64,000 bases of DNA from Lasiosphaeria ovina (taxonomy: Eukaryota > Ascomycota > Sordariomycetes > Sordariales > Lasiosphaeriaceae): assembly GCA_033439765.1 (NCBI GenBank), contig JAULSN010000009.1, positions 2,480,001 through 2,544,000 on the forward strand, read 5' to 3'. Positions 11,159-22,297 of this stretch are shown here, one piece after another; the stretch's first letter is position 1; the number at the start of each line of letters is the position of its first letter. The notes under the pieces were generated by a model. The model had not been told where the DNA came from and searched no databases. It saw only the letters and a list, made by a program, of their open reading frames with translations. The translations under genes were made by a program, and so were the position numbers.

Positions 11159-12392
11159 TCACCATAGCCACGGATCATTAGGAGTCTCTCCCCACGAGAA
11201 AAGTCGCTCCGGCGCCGTGTCCTGGTCAGCCGCAGAGAATTTGACTCGGACCTTTGCAAACAGGGGCTTCAAAGCACCGTCGAGCTTTTTCCTGTCACGC
11301 ACTCTAGTCTTGAAGTGCACGTGGTGGGGGTCGGAGCAGGGCGTCGCTGAGATGCGGAAATTGCATCTCGCAATTTTTCTGCAGACGCAGCAGGATCTGC
11401 ACAATGGCCTCATACGTCGCGTAGTAGCCACGGTTCTGGCCCTTGCCTACGTCGAACACGATCAGGCGGAACGTCTCGAGCAACGGTGGGAGCAGGTCCG
11501 CCAGGTCCTCGGAGGGAGCGGCTTCGGCCGAGCCAGGGCCCGTGTGGCTGTAGAGCTTCGGCCTGTCGGCAAATAGCCACCCGGCCGCCTCGACCGTCAG
11601 GTGCTTCAGAGCGCCCAGGGTTGCCAGGCTCGTGCGCGCTATCCGCAGGCGCCTGTGAGAGCAGAGCACGTCCGATGTCAGCGAAAGCACTTGCCGCGAG
11701 GCCCGTCAAGTCAATGGTCTTCAGGTGTTGCGCAGGCAACTAAAGGGGTTGCGCAGGCAACTGTAGGTTCGCCGCCATGTTCGTCCCGTTGAGGGCGGTT
11801 GTGTGTTGCCCAGACAAGGAGTTGCCAGTGTTGCCAAGGCGTCCGGACCTCCCTGATCTTTGGTTCATTGTTGAATTCCAACTCGAGCGAGACGAGATTC
11901 CGGAAGGCGCCGAGCATGTGCGAGACATCTTTCGGGCAATAGTCGCATTGCACCATGACGAGCTGCCTGACGCCGGTCGTCGTCGGCCGAATGGCTGCCA
12001 TGTCCCCAGGCTGTATGAACCGAGCGGGATCCCGCTGACCTCGAGACGGCGCAGCGATTTTGAATCTCGGAGCATGTCCACAATTTCTTGTCTGAGGTCG
12101 GATGCGTTGCTACGCCAGCTAGTCTCCCCAATAGCTATTGTCTCCAGCCCCGAGATTGCTTCGAGTCGGTGGCAGAAAGGGTCGGCGTCTTCCGAGTGGT
12201 AAAAGGGTGTCGCTCCGTCAAACGCAGCCGGGCTCCTCACGCCGAGTGGAGCGAAAGTGAGTGGATCTGGGCAAGCAGACTTGATTAGCACAAGAACAGG
12301 CAATTAGTGTGATAACTGTTTGAAGGGGAAACCCTACCACAGATAATCGGCCAGCCGGCGTACTTGAATAGCGACTTCGCGTTTTTGGTCAT
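11159..12392 (-). pseudogene. LRR-type (F-box/LRR-like) fungal protein, frameshifted
   Basis: An ATG at 12392 opens a 55-nt exon (MTKNAKSLFKYAGWPIIC). A 71-nt intron at 12267-12337 (GTAGGG...TTGCCCAG) joins it in frame to ISGLETIAIGETSW and LRRLEVSGIPL. That is the pattern of a common Pezizomycotina LRR protein family (about 450-500 aa). After about 12010 the homologous reading moves to another frame (GAFRNLVSLELEFNNEP). It moves again near 11690 (LGALKHLTVEAAGWL, ADLLPPLLETFRLIV) and near 11340, with the last piece ending at 11159. A 15-bp unit (GTTGCGCAGGCAACT) is duplicated with 21-bp spacing at 11727-11741 and 11748-11762. At least three frame changes argue for a dead gene. No TAG-type nonsense pattern dominates here, unlike the RIP-damaged loci. 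Confidence 0.6.
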
Positions 12393-12814
12393 GGTGAGCA
12401 CAGCGCTGAGAATTTGGAGAGGAAATAGCGGTCTGTGGTTGCTAATGCCCGCAATCCTGATGGTTATAATACATGTGATGCCGCTTCTCTAATTTTGGCT
12501 GGCTCCACTGTGTGCTTAACATGTTGTCAAGTATGCACTTCGCTAGGGTTCAGCCACAGGTAAAGCCAAAGGACGACGCCATATTGGCGAGATCGAGCCC
12601 CTGGAAAAACGTGAAGGTACGGATAATTAATTACAAGGGAATAAAATGCCGATGCCCTCGAACAGTTACAGCAACAAGACAGATTGCTTCACGACGTGGA
12701 ACCGAGGGAAGCCGTGAGTGTCGCGTGACAAGCAGATTGCTGTCAAGGCCGACGTCTAAAAGTAATTTTGCGTGGTTGAACATTGTCGCCGTATCAATGA
12801 CTTCGAACTATCTA
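12393..12814. other. Spacer before the transposon nest
   Basis: No supported gene. An open frame at 12512-12895 runs into the transposon terminal repeat and has no motif support. Confidence 0.4.
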
Positions 12815-13732
12815 ACGTGTGTGATAAGCGAGCGCCGCAGACAAGCGAGCGCCGCACTTTTCACCACCCCACCATATCTATCCTTAATTATATAACCACA
12901 ATACTAGGAAATAACAATAACTGAATCAGAAATAGATGAATTAGACGATTCTGCAGCCTCCTTATACGTGCGTGCATTATGGCCAGGCTTACTATAGACA
13001 CCACAGCACCGAATCTTCGTACGAGACCCCCCTACACCACCACCATTTTGTTGTATTTCCTAGGCTAACTACTCACCCATAGCCTTCTAATCTAGTAGAT
13101 CCTATACCTCTTATATAGTAAGTGACCCTCTAAGCCGTATACGTGTTTTTTTAGCTCTCCGTCGCTTACTAAGCCCCTTATTAGCCTTTCGTAGTACGGA
13201 GACCTCTATACAAAGAAGAGCCACCTCGTATATTATAGCTATTATACCTTTAGCTAATCGATCTATAGTAGTTAGTATCGGGGTTAAAGAGCTACTCTAA
13301 TAATTGGAAATTCGAGTTTTAATAAATACTAATTATAAGGTGGCCTCTCGAGGGTTATATAGCGTTTAGGAGGCCTAAGGTAGTACTATAATTGGGCTTA
13401 AGGCTAGGGGTATTAGGGTCCGAATACGTATATCTAGCTTAGATATTACCCTCTTTAGGTCGTATAGTATAAGGCCAACTCCGGTAAAACCCCCCTAGAT
13501 ATTCTTTTCTATAATCGAAGTAAAAAACGCCTCTTTAAATATATAAAGAAACTCCAACTTACTAATATATATAATATTTATCTATATAAACTACTTAATT
13601 TAGCGGCTATATACCTTCTTTAAAGGCCTAAAATAACTAATATCTAAAGGCTAAAGTATATATAAAGAGTATAGAGGTATATAAAGCGTAATAATATTAT
13701 ACTCTTTATAATAATTATTAAATTCTTTAGAG

Positions 13733-14036
13733 TGTTGGAATGACAAGGTCATTCATAATAGTCACTATTATAACCGTTGCGAAAGGGTGGTTGGGAGATT
13801 AGTAGTATGTTCATTTATCTCTGTTCTATTCAGTAGGGTTATAGGGTGCTTGGTGGTTTTGGGGGAGTGGGCTGTCCACAAGGTGGATGGCCCGTGCACA
13901 CTAAGGTCACGTGCTAGGGCAGATGACCCGTGTGTCCGAGCCAGGCCCACTATTCTTCCTGACTGACCAATTAGGGCTATGCGGCCCGCCGAGCCGCCTC
14001 AGCCTCCGTAACTCTGATTAATCGGTTATTCCTACA
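13733..14036. mobile_element. Solo LTR 1 (304 bp) inserted in copy B
   Basis: It begins TGTTGGAATGAC and ends GGTTATTCCTACA, giving the TG...CA termini of an LTR. It is flanked by AGAG on both sides (13729-13732 and 14037-14040; AGAGT if the terminal T is shared). It interrupts the transposase where copy A is continuous, so the boundaries are exact. It is GC-richer than the RIP-damaged host. The ends resemble Ty1/copia LTRs; no internal retrotransposon sequence remains. A MITE with imperfect inverted ends is the alternative. Confidence 0.7.
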
Positions 14037-14474
14037 AGAGTAATAACTTTTATAGCTATTAAGGATTAATAGCTAGTATATACCCTTTATATAAGATATT
14101 ATATAGAAATCGAAGTAATAAATCTAATTTATATCTTTCTTATTCGTAATTTAGCTATTATTAGTTATTATAATATACTAGTCGGCTAGGAGGTTATATT
14201 CTTTATACTAGTTAATAAAGTAATATTACCTAATTAAGATAATAAATAGTAGGATAGCTTAGCCTAGAGTATTTACTCCTTAAATAATTATAACCTACTC
14301 TTGATTACTAGGCTAGGCCTATTTAGCCCTACTACGGCCGTCTGAGGTAATAACTATTATAATAGTAATAATAATAACGTGCGTGATAAGCGAGCGCCGC
14401 AGATAAGCGAGCGCCGCACTTTTTGACGCGTCGCGACCCCCCAGCTTCAATACTCTATTTCTCAACCAAAAACC

Positions 14475-16906
14475 ATAGCTTCCATCTCTAAAGAAGCCAG
14501 AGTAATTGTTAAAGTATGGCTAGTTACTAGGGTTGTAGGTCCTGAAGTGCAGGGCACTGCAGTAGCTGTGTTGGAGTTGTGAGTGTTGTGGCTGTTGTGT
14601 GGTGCTGAGGGCGCTATACCTAGATTGTTTACTTTGCCCCACAGCACCCTCTCGAAACCCCTATACGTCTTGGCACACGTAAGACAAGCCCACTAGAAGA
14701 CTATAGAATACAGAGCTGTCTACGAAGCCTGTGGGCCTCTAGAACCTTCTAGAGAGCCCACCTTAGGTCTATATAGACCTGTCCTTTCTCTTAGATAGAT
14801 TTCCTTAAGCAAGCAAGCAAGCCTCTTGTTGTGAGTACAAAAGAAAGCAACAAGTAAGCACTGCACTCACCACTCTTTGTACTATACTTCTTCTATAATA
14901 CAACTCCTCTCTATCTTCTTCAGCACCCACAGTTGGTCCCGAAGACCCTGACTGCAGGGCAGAGTCCCCTACAGCCTACGAGGTAGACTGCTGAGCAGAG
15001 TCCTCACAGTCTGAGTGGCAGGCCTGTAGCAGAGTTCTACAGACCTGTAGTCAGTCAGCCTGCTTCCCTCAGTGCCTTGCAGAAGCACTGTTGTATCGGA
15101 CCGTAGGGCACAGCTCCCTACAGTCTACCCTGCACTTGATCGACCTACCCTGCACTTGGTTCCCGATATACGCTACACGCCTTGCTTCCGCTGCGCCTGC
15201 TGCCCTGCGCACCCTGTATAGGTGCTGAGTTCAGGCCTATACAGGAACGTAGTTCAACAGTAATTCTGGCCGCCGAAGCTATTAAAAATAATAAAAAGCT
15301 AAGTAAACGAACTATAGCGAAAATCTACGAGGTCAATAATAGAACTATTCGCCATCGACTTGCCGGCATACCTATACGATGCGATATTCCAGCCAACTCG
15401 CGCAAGCTTACGGATTTAGAGGAGTAAACGATTATTCGATATATAACTGAGCTCTATTTACGCGTATTCCATCCTCGGCTTTGTTACGTAGAAGATATGG
15501 CTAACCGATTACTACGCGAACGTAACGCGCCCCCTATCGGCAAACGCTGGGCTCATAACTTCGTCAAACGCTAGCTAGACCTTCGGACGCGTTTTACGCG
15601 TAAATACGACTACTAGAGGGCTAAATACGAAGATCTAACGATTATTCGCGAGTGGTTTGCCCTTATATATAATATTAAGGTCAAATACGGTATCCTTAAC
15701 GACGATATCTATAATTTCGACGAGACCGGCTTTATAATAGGTATTATTATCGCTATTATAGTAGTTACTACCTCGGACGGCCGTAGTAGGGCTAAATAGG
15801 CCTAGCCTAGTAATCGAGAGTAGGCTATAGTTATCTAAGGAGTAAATACTCTAGGCTGGGCCATCCTACTATTTATTATCTTAGCTAGGCAATATCACCT
15901 TTCTAACTAGTATGAAGAATATAACCTCCCGGCCGACTGGCGTATCGTAATAACCGATAATGGCTAGACTACGAATAAGAAAGGTATAGATTAGATTCGT
16001 TACTTCGATTTCTATATAGCATCTCGTATAAAGGGTATATACCGGCTATTAATCCTTAATAGCTACGAAAGCCACCACTCTAAAGAATTCGATAACTATT
16101 ATAAAGAGTATAATATTATTACGCTTTATATACCTCCATACTCTTCATATATACTTCAGCTTTTAGATATTAGTTATTTTGGGCCTTTAAAGAAGGCGTA
16201 TAGCCGCCAAATTGAGTAGTTTATACGGATGAATATCATATACATTAGCAAGTTGGAGTTTCTTTATACATTTAGAGAGGTGTTTTTTGCTTCGATTATA
16301 GAAAAGAACATCCAGGGGGGTTTTACCGGAGCTGGCCTTATGCCGTACGACCTAGAGAGGGTGATATCTAAGCTGGATATACGTATTCGGACCCCAACAC
16401 CCCCAGCCTTAAGCCCAACTATAGTACTACCTTAGGCCTCCCAAACGCCATATAACCCTCGAGAGGCCACCTCATAATCAGCATTTATCAAAACTCGAAT
16501 TTCTAACCATTAGGGCAGCTCTCCAACCCCGATACTAACTACTATAGATCGATTAGCCAAAGGTATAATGGCTATAATGTACGAGGTGGCTCTTCTACGT
16601 TCGGAGGTCTTAGTACTACGAAAGGCTAATAAGGGGCTTAGTAAGCGACGGAGAGCCAAAAAAACACGTGTACGGCTTAGAGGGTTACTTACTATATAAG
16701 AGGTATAGGATCTACTAGATCAGAAGGCTATGGGTGAGCAGTTAGCCCAGGAAATACGACAAAATGGTAGTGGTATAGGGGGGTCTCGTACGAAGATTCG
16801 GTGCTGTGGTGTCTGTGGCAAGCCTGGCCATAATGTACGTACGTATAAGGAGGCTACAGAATCGTCTAATTCATCTATTTCTGATTCAGTTATTGTTATT
16901 TCCTAG
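14475..16906 (+). pseudogene. Transposase of copy A (pogo/Fot1-like), RIP-degraded
   Basis: The start codon is ATA at 14475-14477 where copy B has ATG. The frame is interrupted by the solo LTR at 14507-15259 and resumes as VILAAEAIKNNKKLSKRT. Clear landmarks follow: helix-turn-helix (IYEVNNRTIRHRL), YNFDETGF with the first catalytic Asp, SDGRSRAK, and WRIVITDNG near the second Asp. The C-terminal zinc-knuckle-like CGVCGKPGHN precedes TAG at 16904-16906. In-frame TAG/TAA codons occur from 15426 onward, where relatives have Gln, Trp or Arg. The enzyme cannot be made. Confidence 0.85.
14507..15259. mobile_element. Solo LTR 2 (753 bp) inserted in copy A
   Basis: It starts TGTTAAAGTATGGC and ends GTAGTTCAACA (TGTT...AACA termini) and is flanked by a perfect 5-bp duplication GTAAT (14502-14506, 15260-15264). 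The exact boundaries follow from the uninterrupted transposase in copy B. An internal TATATAG near 14770 may be the old retroelement promoter. The sequence is much less TA-rich than the DNA around it, so it is younger than, or escaped, the RIP event. No gag-pol remains, which indicates LTR-LTR recombination. Confidence 0.85.
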
Positions 16907-17822
16907 TATTATGGTTATATAATTAAGGATAGATATAGTAGGGTGGTGAAAAGTGTGGCGCTCGCTTATCTACGGCGCTCGCTTATTATATACGTTACCT
17001 ATTATAAAGCCGGTCTCGTCGAAATTATAAATATCATTATTAAGGATACCATATTTAACCTTAATATTATATATAAGGGTAAACCACTCGCAAATAATTA
17101 TTAGATCTTTATATTTAGCCCTCTAATAGTCGTATTTACGCGTAAAACGCGTCCGAAGGTCTAGCTAGCGTTTAACGAAGTTATAAGCCTAGCGTTTACC
17201 AATAGGGGGCGCGTTACGTTCGCGTAGTAATCGGTTGGCTATATCTTCTACGTAATAAAGCCGAGGATGGAATACGCGTAAATAGAGCTCAGTTATATAT
17301 CGAATAATCGTTTACTCCTCTAAATCCATAAGCTTACGCGAGTTAGCTGGAATATCGCATCGTATAGGTATGCCGGTAAGTCGACGGCGAATAGTTCTAT
17401 TATTAACCTCGTAGATTTTCGCTACGGTTCGTTTACTTAGCTTTTTGTTATTTTAACAGCTTCGGCGGCCAGAATTACTCTAGCTTCTTTGGAGATAGAA
17501 GCCATGGTTTTTGGTTGAGAAATGGAGTGTTGAAGCTGGGGGGTCGCGACGCGTCAAAAAGTGCGGCGCTCGCTTTTCTACGGCGCTCGCTTATCACGCA
17601 CGTTACTCGTCTTATTACGACGTTAATACCGCAGCTTTATCCTGAAACAAAAACCTTTGAACCCTTTTTGACTACTCCATCCATTTCCGGAGAAATATTC
17701 ATTTCTAAACCCCAAAAAAAAAAAATTTCTTCTGCCCTTGTAATAGGGTGCCTGCGTGTTAAGCGCAAAGCATAACTGGGAGCCCGCCGCTGATTCACAA
17801 GCGACATCCCCTCAAATTTCCA

Positions 17823-19302
17823 TTAGCCGTCAGCATCATCCCCGACACCCCCCGTCTTTGACCACCCCTTAAAGGGTCCAATGGCCTTGACGTCTCGCGT
17901 CGGTTCGTACATCTCGCAGGCCGAGCCTGTGTATTCGCGGTTCCACGCCCACTTGCGTGCCAGCGGCTCCTCGAGAGTGCCAAACAGCCTCTTCACGACA
18001 TACTCGCCGATGGTGGGGAGAAACTTCCAGCCGTGGAACGAGCCGGCGCTGGCGATGACGAGGTTCTGGCATGTGGGATGGCAGTCGATGATGAAGTCTT
18101 GGTCCGGACTGACGGCATCCCTGGGCCAGTCGTTAGCAGACTGCTCGTTGTAAGGCATAGGCTTGAAGCACGCTTACCAGCACATTCTGTAGCTCTCAAT
18201 CTCGATCCCAGGCACATGGCTCCCATATGTGTTTTTGACGACGTTCGCAACCTCTTGCTTGAGCCCTTCGGGCACGTCCTGGCTCCAGGCGCTTTGGCTC
18301 TCGGCCGAAGGGGGCACGGAGATTTCCCTGCCCAGCCCGCCGTGGGCGCTCATGTTGGTGAAGCTGACCTCGCAATTGAACTTGAGGCGGTTCTTGAATG
18401 GGGGGATGCTCTCGCCTGGTCACACGATCAGTAAGCTTGGCGCTTCGGGCGGATCTACTGTACAATGACTTGAGAGGAGACGGACCGTGAGTGTGCCACA
18501 TGCCAAGGAAGTGGACGGGGGCTTTTTTGAGCATCTCCTCCTGTTCGGGCGGATATTTAGCCTTGCACTGGATTGCGGCGGCGGCAACCAGCCGCCCATT
18601 GACCTGCAGGTCGCTCCGCTCCGGTGCGGTATTGGCCAGAAACTGTTCCGTATAGGCCCCAACGCACAGAATCGTCCGGTCAGCATACACGTTGCGCTTT
18701 ATCCCGTGCTCGGAGATTGCCACGCCGCTGCAGCTGCCTTCAGGATCCAGGATCAACTTCTCGGCCGTCGCCTCAATGAAGGTAGCGCCCGTGTCGCAGG
18801 TGGCTTTGAAGAAGCTCGCCATGGCCTCGTCGGCCTCTCCCCACCCGCTCTGTGGGTTGAAGTAGTTCTCTTTGGCGCCTGACCAGTTCGCATCCTGGAA
18901 GACTGGGAACCGCGCCAGGGCCTCTTCTTTGGACAGGATCTCGGACTTGGTGTCCACTCCCAGGTCCCTGTAGTTGTCGAAGGACGCCCTGCCCATCCCG
19001 ATCTCCTCGGCAAACAGCATACCACACTCGTGGTAGTGGGGGCTGAAGACGGGGTCGGCTCTCCATATTTCCTGGGCATCTAGTGCAAGTCTCATGTAGA
19101 GGGGATCCCCGTAGTCAGCGCGGATGATCTTGTTGAAGTCGCTTGATGCTGCTCCGCGGTTGCTACGGTCGCCCCGCGTGCGATCAATGAGAAAGACTTT
19201 GGCGTCTGGGTGGGAGCGCCGAAGGTGGAAGGCTGTGGACAAGCCAAAGACGCCAACCCCGACGATAGCAAAAGTCCCAGTGGCACTAGGCTGGCCTTCC
19301 AT
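17823..19302 (-). CDS. FAD-dependent amine oxidase (sarcosine/fructosyl-amine oxidase family)
   Basis: Three exons (19302-18486, 18415-18178, 18120-17823) give about 450 aa. Introns are 18416-18485 (unusual donor GTCCGT) and 18121-18177 (GTAAGC, branch CTAAC, acceptor CCCAG); frame is kept across both. The N-terminus has the dinucleotide fold FAIVGVGVFGLSTAFHL (GxGxxG, residues 15-20). RMCWDAVSPDQDFIIDCHP places Cys351 where monomeric sarcosine oxidases attach FAD covalently, and SAGSFHGWKFLPTIG is the usual C-terminal flavin motif. The enzyme should oxidise a secondary amine or glycated amino acid with release of H2O2. The C-terminus (DDADG) is not a peroxisomal SKL-type signal, which is common in relatives. 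The gene looks intact; the substrate is unknown. Confidence 0.85.
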
Positions 19303-20746
19303 AGATGTTGTCGGTTGTCGGTGGTGTGGAGTTGCCCAAAGTAGGCAACTACGTGTTCAATGCTAACGGGGCGTCTGCTGCCTAAAAGGTCAACGCGGTG
19401 GTAGACGTTTGAGCGAGTTTGATTCGGTTGCGAATTGTACGTTGGCCATTCCTTGCATAAAAGAGAAAAGAGAAAAGAGAAAACATTAATAAGCTGACCC
19501 CTCCCTCCCTGCGGCATCCCGTCTCTGTCTCTGCAGGTGGGATGCACCAAGAGCCTGGCCGACCCAATCAAGACGCCAGTAGATATGCAATAAATACAGT
19601 CCAATGCAAGCAGAGGGATACAAAGTACGCCCCGTCGCCCTTGGACCAAATCGCAATCCCCCCAATCCCGAACTACCCTACAGTTTTGTGACACCGCTCA
19701 TTCTCTCAGAACAAACCGACTTGCACAGTGCCTGATGTGGTTTGTTAGCCATGTGTTACACCTAATCAGGGATGAAATGTTCTAGCAGTCTCGCTGCGCT
19801 GTGAGCTTGGGTTGCGGGTGAGTCACTGACCTTGATTAGATCATGCGTCGTATGTCCAAGCCCCAATGTGAGAAATGAGAAACTCGTCCATAAATGTGGT
19901 CGACTTCCTAGGCTGCGCCGGTTCGGCTTCGGAGAGCAAACAACCCTGTGCCTGCCGTTGGGCAGGCGCCCACTCCTGCAGTGTCACGTTGCCGGAGTGA
20001 CCAGACGAATCGGAGAGCCACCTCTTCATCTGGTAACTCTCAGACTTGTCTTTGGATGTGCCGTAATGCGAAGCCAACATGGTGGGCAGTCGGTGAGACT
20101 TGCGATGCGGCTCCGCCTTTGCCAAGCTCTTCCATTTGGACATGGTGATATGGGCTTGGGCAGGCATTAGCTGGGGGCCGGTCCAACTAGAAGGCTCCAA
20201 AGCATAGCAAGCTGAATTTGTACACATAAGAGGAGCGAATCTTGGTGATTCTATGACCTTATTAGACGTTTTTGAAGAAGTTGGACAAGCAAAGAAGAGC
20301 ACTCAATATACTGCCGTTGGGGGGCTTCTAATTATACATGGGCTCGTGGCCATTTTTGCTCAAGTATAGAAGCAAAAACATCAAACTTGAATGAGAAAAC
20401 AAGCCCCGGAGCGGAACTTCTTTTGAGAGTTTGGCAAAACGCCGTTTTGGTATACCGCAGTTGGTGGAGAGAATTAGTTACTAGCCTGTTTTCTCATTAC
20501 ACATCAGCCTCGTCAACCCTTGCTAGAGATATTGAGGCCCGACTAGATCCTAGCTTGTACTCCAATCATTCTGGCGCCGGGAACATTCATGTCCTATCTG
20601 CTGTTGCGGCGGTGAGGAGACACGCCTGAGGCCACCGTGCGAGGCAACCGAGAATGTGAGAAATGGCGAATGAAATGGCCAAGGCCCATCTGTACTGGTA
20701 GCTCGGATGAGTTGTGAAAATGTGTTTGCATTTCAAAGAGAGGCCA
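19303..20746. other. Long spacer; one weak open frame
   Basis: A 153-codon minus frame (19841-20302) starts with ATG but shows no domain, no splice structure and no repeats, and is probably fortuitous. No RNA gene or terminal repeats were seen. A short purine-rich repeat (AAGAGAAA units near 19460) is present. Confidence 0.35.
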
Positions 20747-21833
20747 CTAGGCGTGACGCGCGATTGCCTGATGTCGTTGAAGTTGGTCGGCCCTCGCAAA
20801 ACCAGTCCGGTTCGTACAGCCCGGCAGCTCACACTTGTACGGCTTTTGATGTTTCTGCAAGTGACCCCTGCAGACAGCTTCTGTGTTAGCCCTGGCATGC
20901 ATTATTTAGAGCCTTGACATCTATCATTGAACGAACTAACCTGAAGACTGAGTTTCTCTCAAAGATCACTATCGTGCCGTCCGGATTCACACCTCCCTTG
21001 GTACATTGATATGCGTGTGGGCATGTGTATTGGCCTTTGCCTCGGTGGCCGAGATGGGCTACGTTGCCCAGTTCCAAGAGTGGAGATGATGGCTGGAATT
21101 CCATGTTACCTGTTGTAAGGGGTTCCTTCTTCAGACTATCTAGAGACGTATATCTGTCATGCGGTGGCTCTCCATTCATCGTGGTGAGGTCGTCGCTGAG
21201 TACTCCAACGCTTTCAGACACGCCGGGAAGTGAGTAAGAGCTTATTGCTGCGGGAGTGATGATGAGAGGGTCTGGGGCAGAAGGAGGCGGCACTAAGAGC
21301 GGCGGGGCGGAATAGCTGGTGTTGGACTGTTGGGGCGGAATCTGTGGTAGTGATACGACAGGCTGTGACTGGCTCGGGATCAAGGTGTCATTGCTGAACT
21401 CCTCTGCCAGACGCTGTAATCGACACACAAACGATCTGGCGTTGTCAGGGAGCCTTTAGTGGATGTAGGTAAAAGAAAGCGCCGCTGACTTGAGAGAATT
21501 AATTAGAATAGGCGTCACTCACCGAAGCTTCTTGTGTTTTTCGTTGAGAAGGTTAACTGGCCCCAGATCTGAGAGGTCGGAGTCAAAGACCATCTCGGCC
21601 ATCTGGGCATCGATGTAGTCGTATACAAGCGATCCTTGGACGAGACGCTCGGCAAGCTCCGGCAGAAGGCGTACCAGCAACGTCTGGATAGCGGCGAAAA
21701 GACAGTCTGGCGAGCTCTGAAACGTAACATGTGCGTCGCGAGCTTTCAGGAGACTCTCGACCTCGCGTCGAACGACATTGCTGAGCTCCGGGAATCCCCG
21801 CGCTGGAGGTTGGAGGAATCCAGTCGGGTCCAT
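20747..21833 (-). CDS. C2H2 zinc-finger protein, probable transcription factor
   Basis: Three exons (21833-21523, 21453-20941, 20867-20747) encode about 314 aa. Introns are 21454-21522 (GTGAGT) and 20868-20940 (GTTAGT). The start ATG is followed by MDPTGFLQPPARGFPEL. The middle is Ser/Pro-rich. The C-terminus has two finger-like units: CPHAYQC with HLQKH, and CELPGC with RADQLQRHQAIARH. The stop comes one residue after the last His, so the DNA-binding part is at the very end. The second finger has wide C-to-H spacing (14), seen in fungal families of this type. Its 5' end faces the Fungal_trans_2 gene across 464 bp, so the two may share a promoter region. Confidence 0.75.
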
Positions 21834-22297
21834 CCCGGCAACATTGCTGCGGTAAGTGGGGCGCCCGTCGTGGATTCTCGCTCTGGGGACGTTGCACTGT
21901 TCTCGAAAGGAGGAATGAGAATTGAGAAAACGGGCAAAGATGCAGGGGAAATGAGAAATGGGAAGTGACCGAGAGCCTGAGAAAGCGAACCCCGCTTTTA
22001 CCCCACACGAATATGCGGTTTGTCGGGTTGTCGGTCAAACGAGGGAAGTCGCGAGGCTCCGTGTGTCGAGCTGGCAAGCGCTTCCCCCAGTTAGGTCGCC
22101 GGGCTTGTGTGACAGCGTGGAATGTGGCTGTCTTGATTCTCGCTGCGGCTGCTCTTTTCTGCTTCCGGGCCTCCTGAGTAACCCCCGATCGCTTCTCCTG
22201 CTCCGAGGACCGATAAGGAAGCCCGCGCATCGTATCATCTCCACTTCTAATCCGGAATCCCGTCTTGCCACTTCCGTTTACTTTGAAGACGGCCCGA
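21834..22297. promoter_or_regulatory. Shared 464-bp divergent intergenic region
   Basis: It lies between the start codons of the C2H2 gene (21833, minus) and the Fungal_trans_2 gene (22298, plus), both predicted regulators. It must hold both promoters. No TATA box or known binding site was recognised with confidence; it is GC-rich. Confidence 0.5.

Larger units (their letters stand above)
14377..16995 (+). mobile_element. pogo/Fot1-like DNA transposon, copy A (inner)
   Basis: Terminal inverted repeats ACGTGCGTGATAAGCG (14377) and the reversed form ending at 16995 are flanked by TA (14375-14376, 16996-16997). The left end shows a perfect 17-bp tandem repeat GATAAGCGAGCGCCGCA at 14385-14401 and 14402-14418, a plausible pair of transposase-binding sites. 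The element is inserted in copy B in the opposite orientation. It contains a 753-bp solo LTR near its 5' end. Without that LTR it is 1,861 bp, a usual size for Fot1-like elements. Decay is milder than in copy B but still disabling. Confidence 0.88.
12904..17505 (-). pseudogene. Transposase of copy B (pogo/Fot1-like), RIP-degraded and split
   Basis: Starting at 17505 the frame reads MASISKEARVILAAEAV, followed by a degenerate helix-turn-helix and CENPB-type region. The copy-A insertion falls right after YNFDETGFI, which contains the first catalytic aspartate. Coding resumes below 14375 (SDGRSRAK, then GVNTLG) and, past the LTR, continues through the last catalytic region to a C-terminal CxxC...GH zinc-knuckle-like segment near 12950. 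Many TAG and TAA codons replace expected Gln and Trp. The ATG survives here, unlike in copy A. Confidence 0.8.
12815..17603 (-). mobile_element. pogo/Fot1-like DNA transposon, copy B (outer, interrupted)
   Basis: Terminal inverted repeats start ACGTGTGTGATAAGCG at 12815 and, reversed, at 17603. They are flanked by the TA duplication typical of Tc1/mariner-pogo elements (12813-12814 and 17604-17605). Transposase runs on the minus strand: ATG at 17505, stop at 12904-12906. A second copy (14377-16995) sits inside the coding sequence just after the FDETGF catalytic motif, and a solo LTR sits at 13733-14036. Removing both insertions and one copy of each target duplication leaves 1,860 bp, one base from the 1,861 bp of copy A. 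The copy is full of TAG/TAA codons and extreme TpA enrichment (RIP), so it is non-autonomous. Confidence 0.85.

Noticed and set aside
12512..12895. 127-codon frame ending in the transposon TIR
   Set aside because: It reads into the terminal repeat and has no homology-like features.
13768..13950. 60-codon frame in solo LTR 1
   Set aside because: It lies wholly within a non-coding LTR.
19841..20302. 153-codon minus-strand hypothetical gene
   Set aside because: ATG-initiated but with no motif, neighbour or splice evidence; kept only as part of a spacer description.
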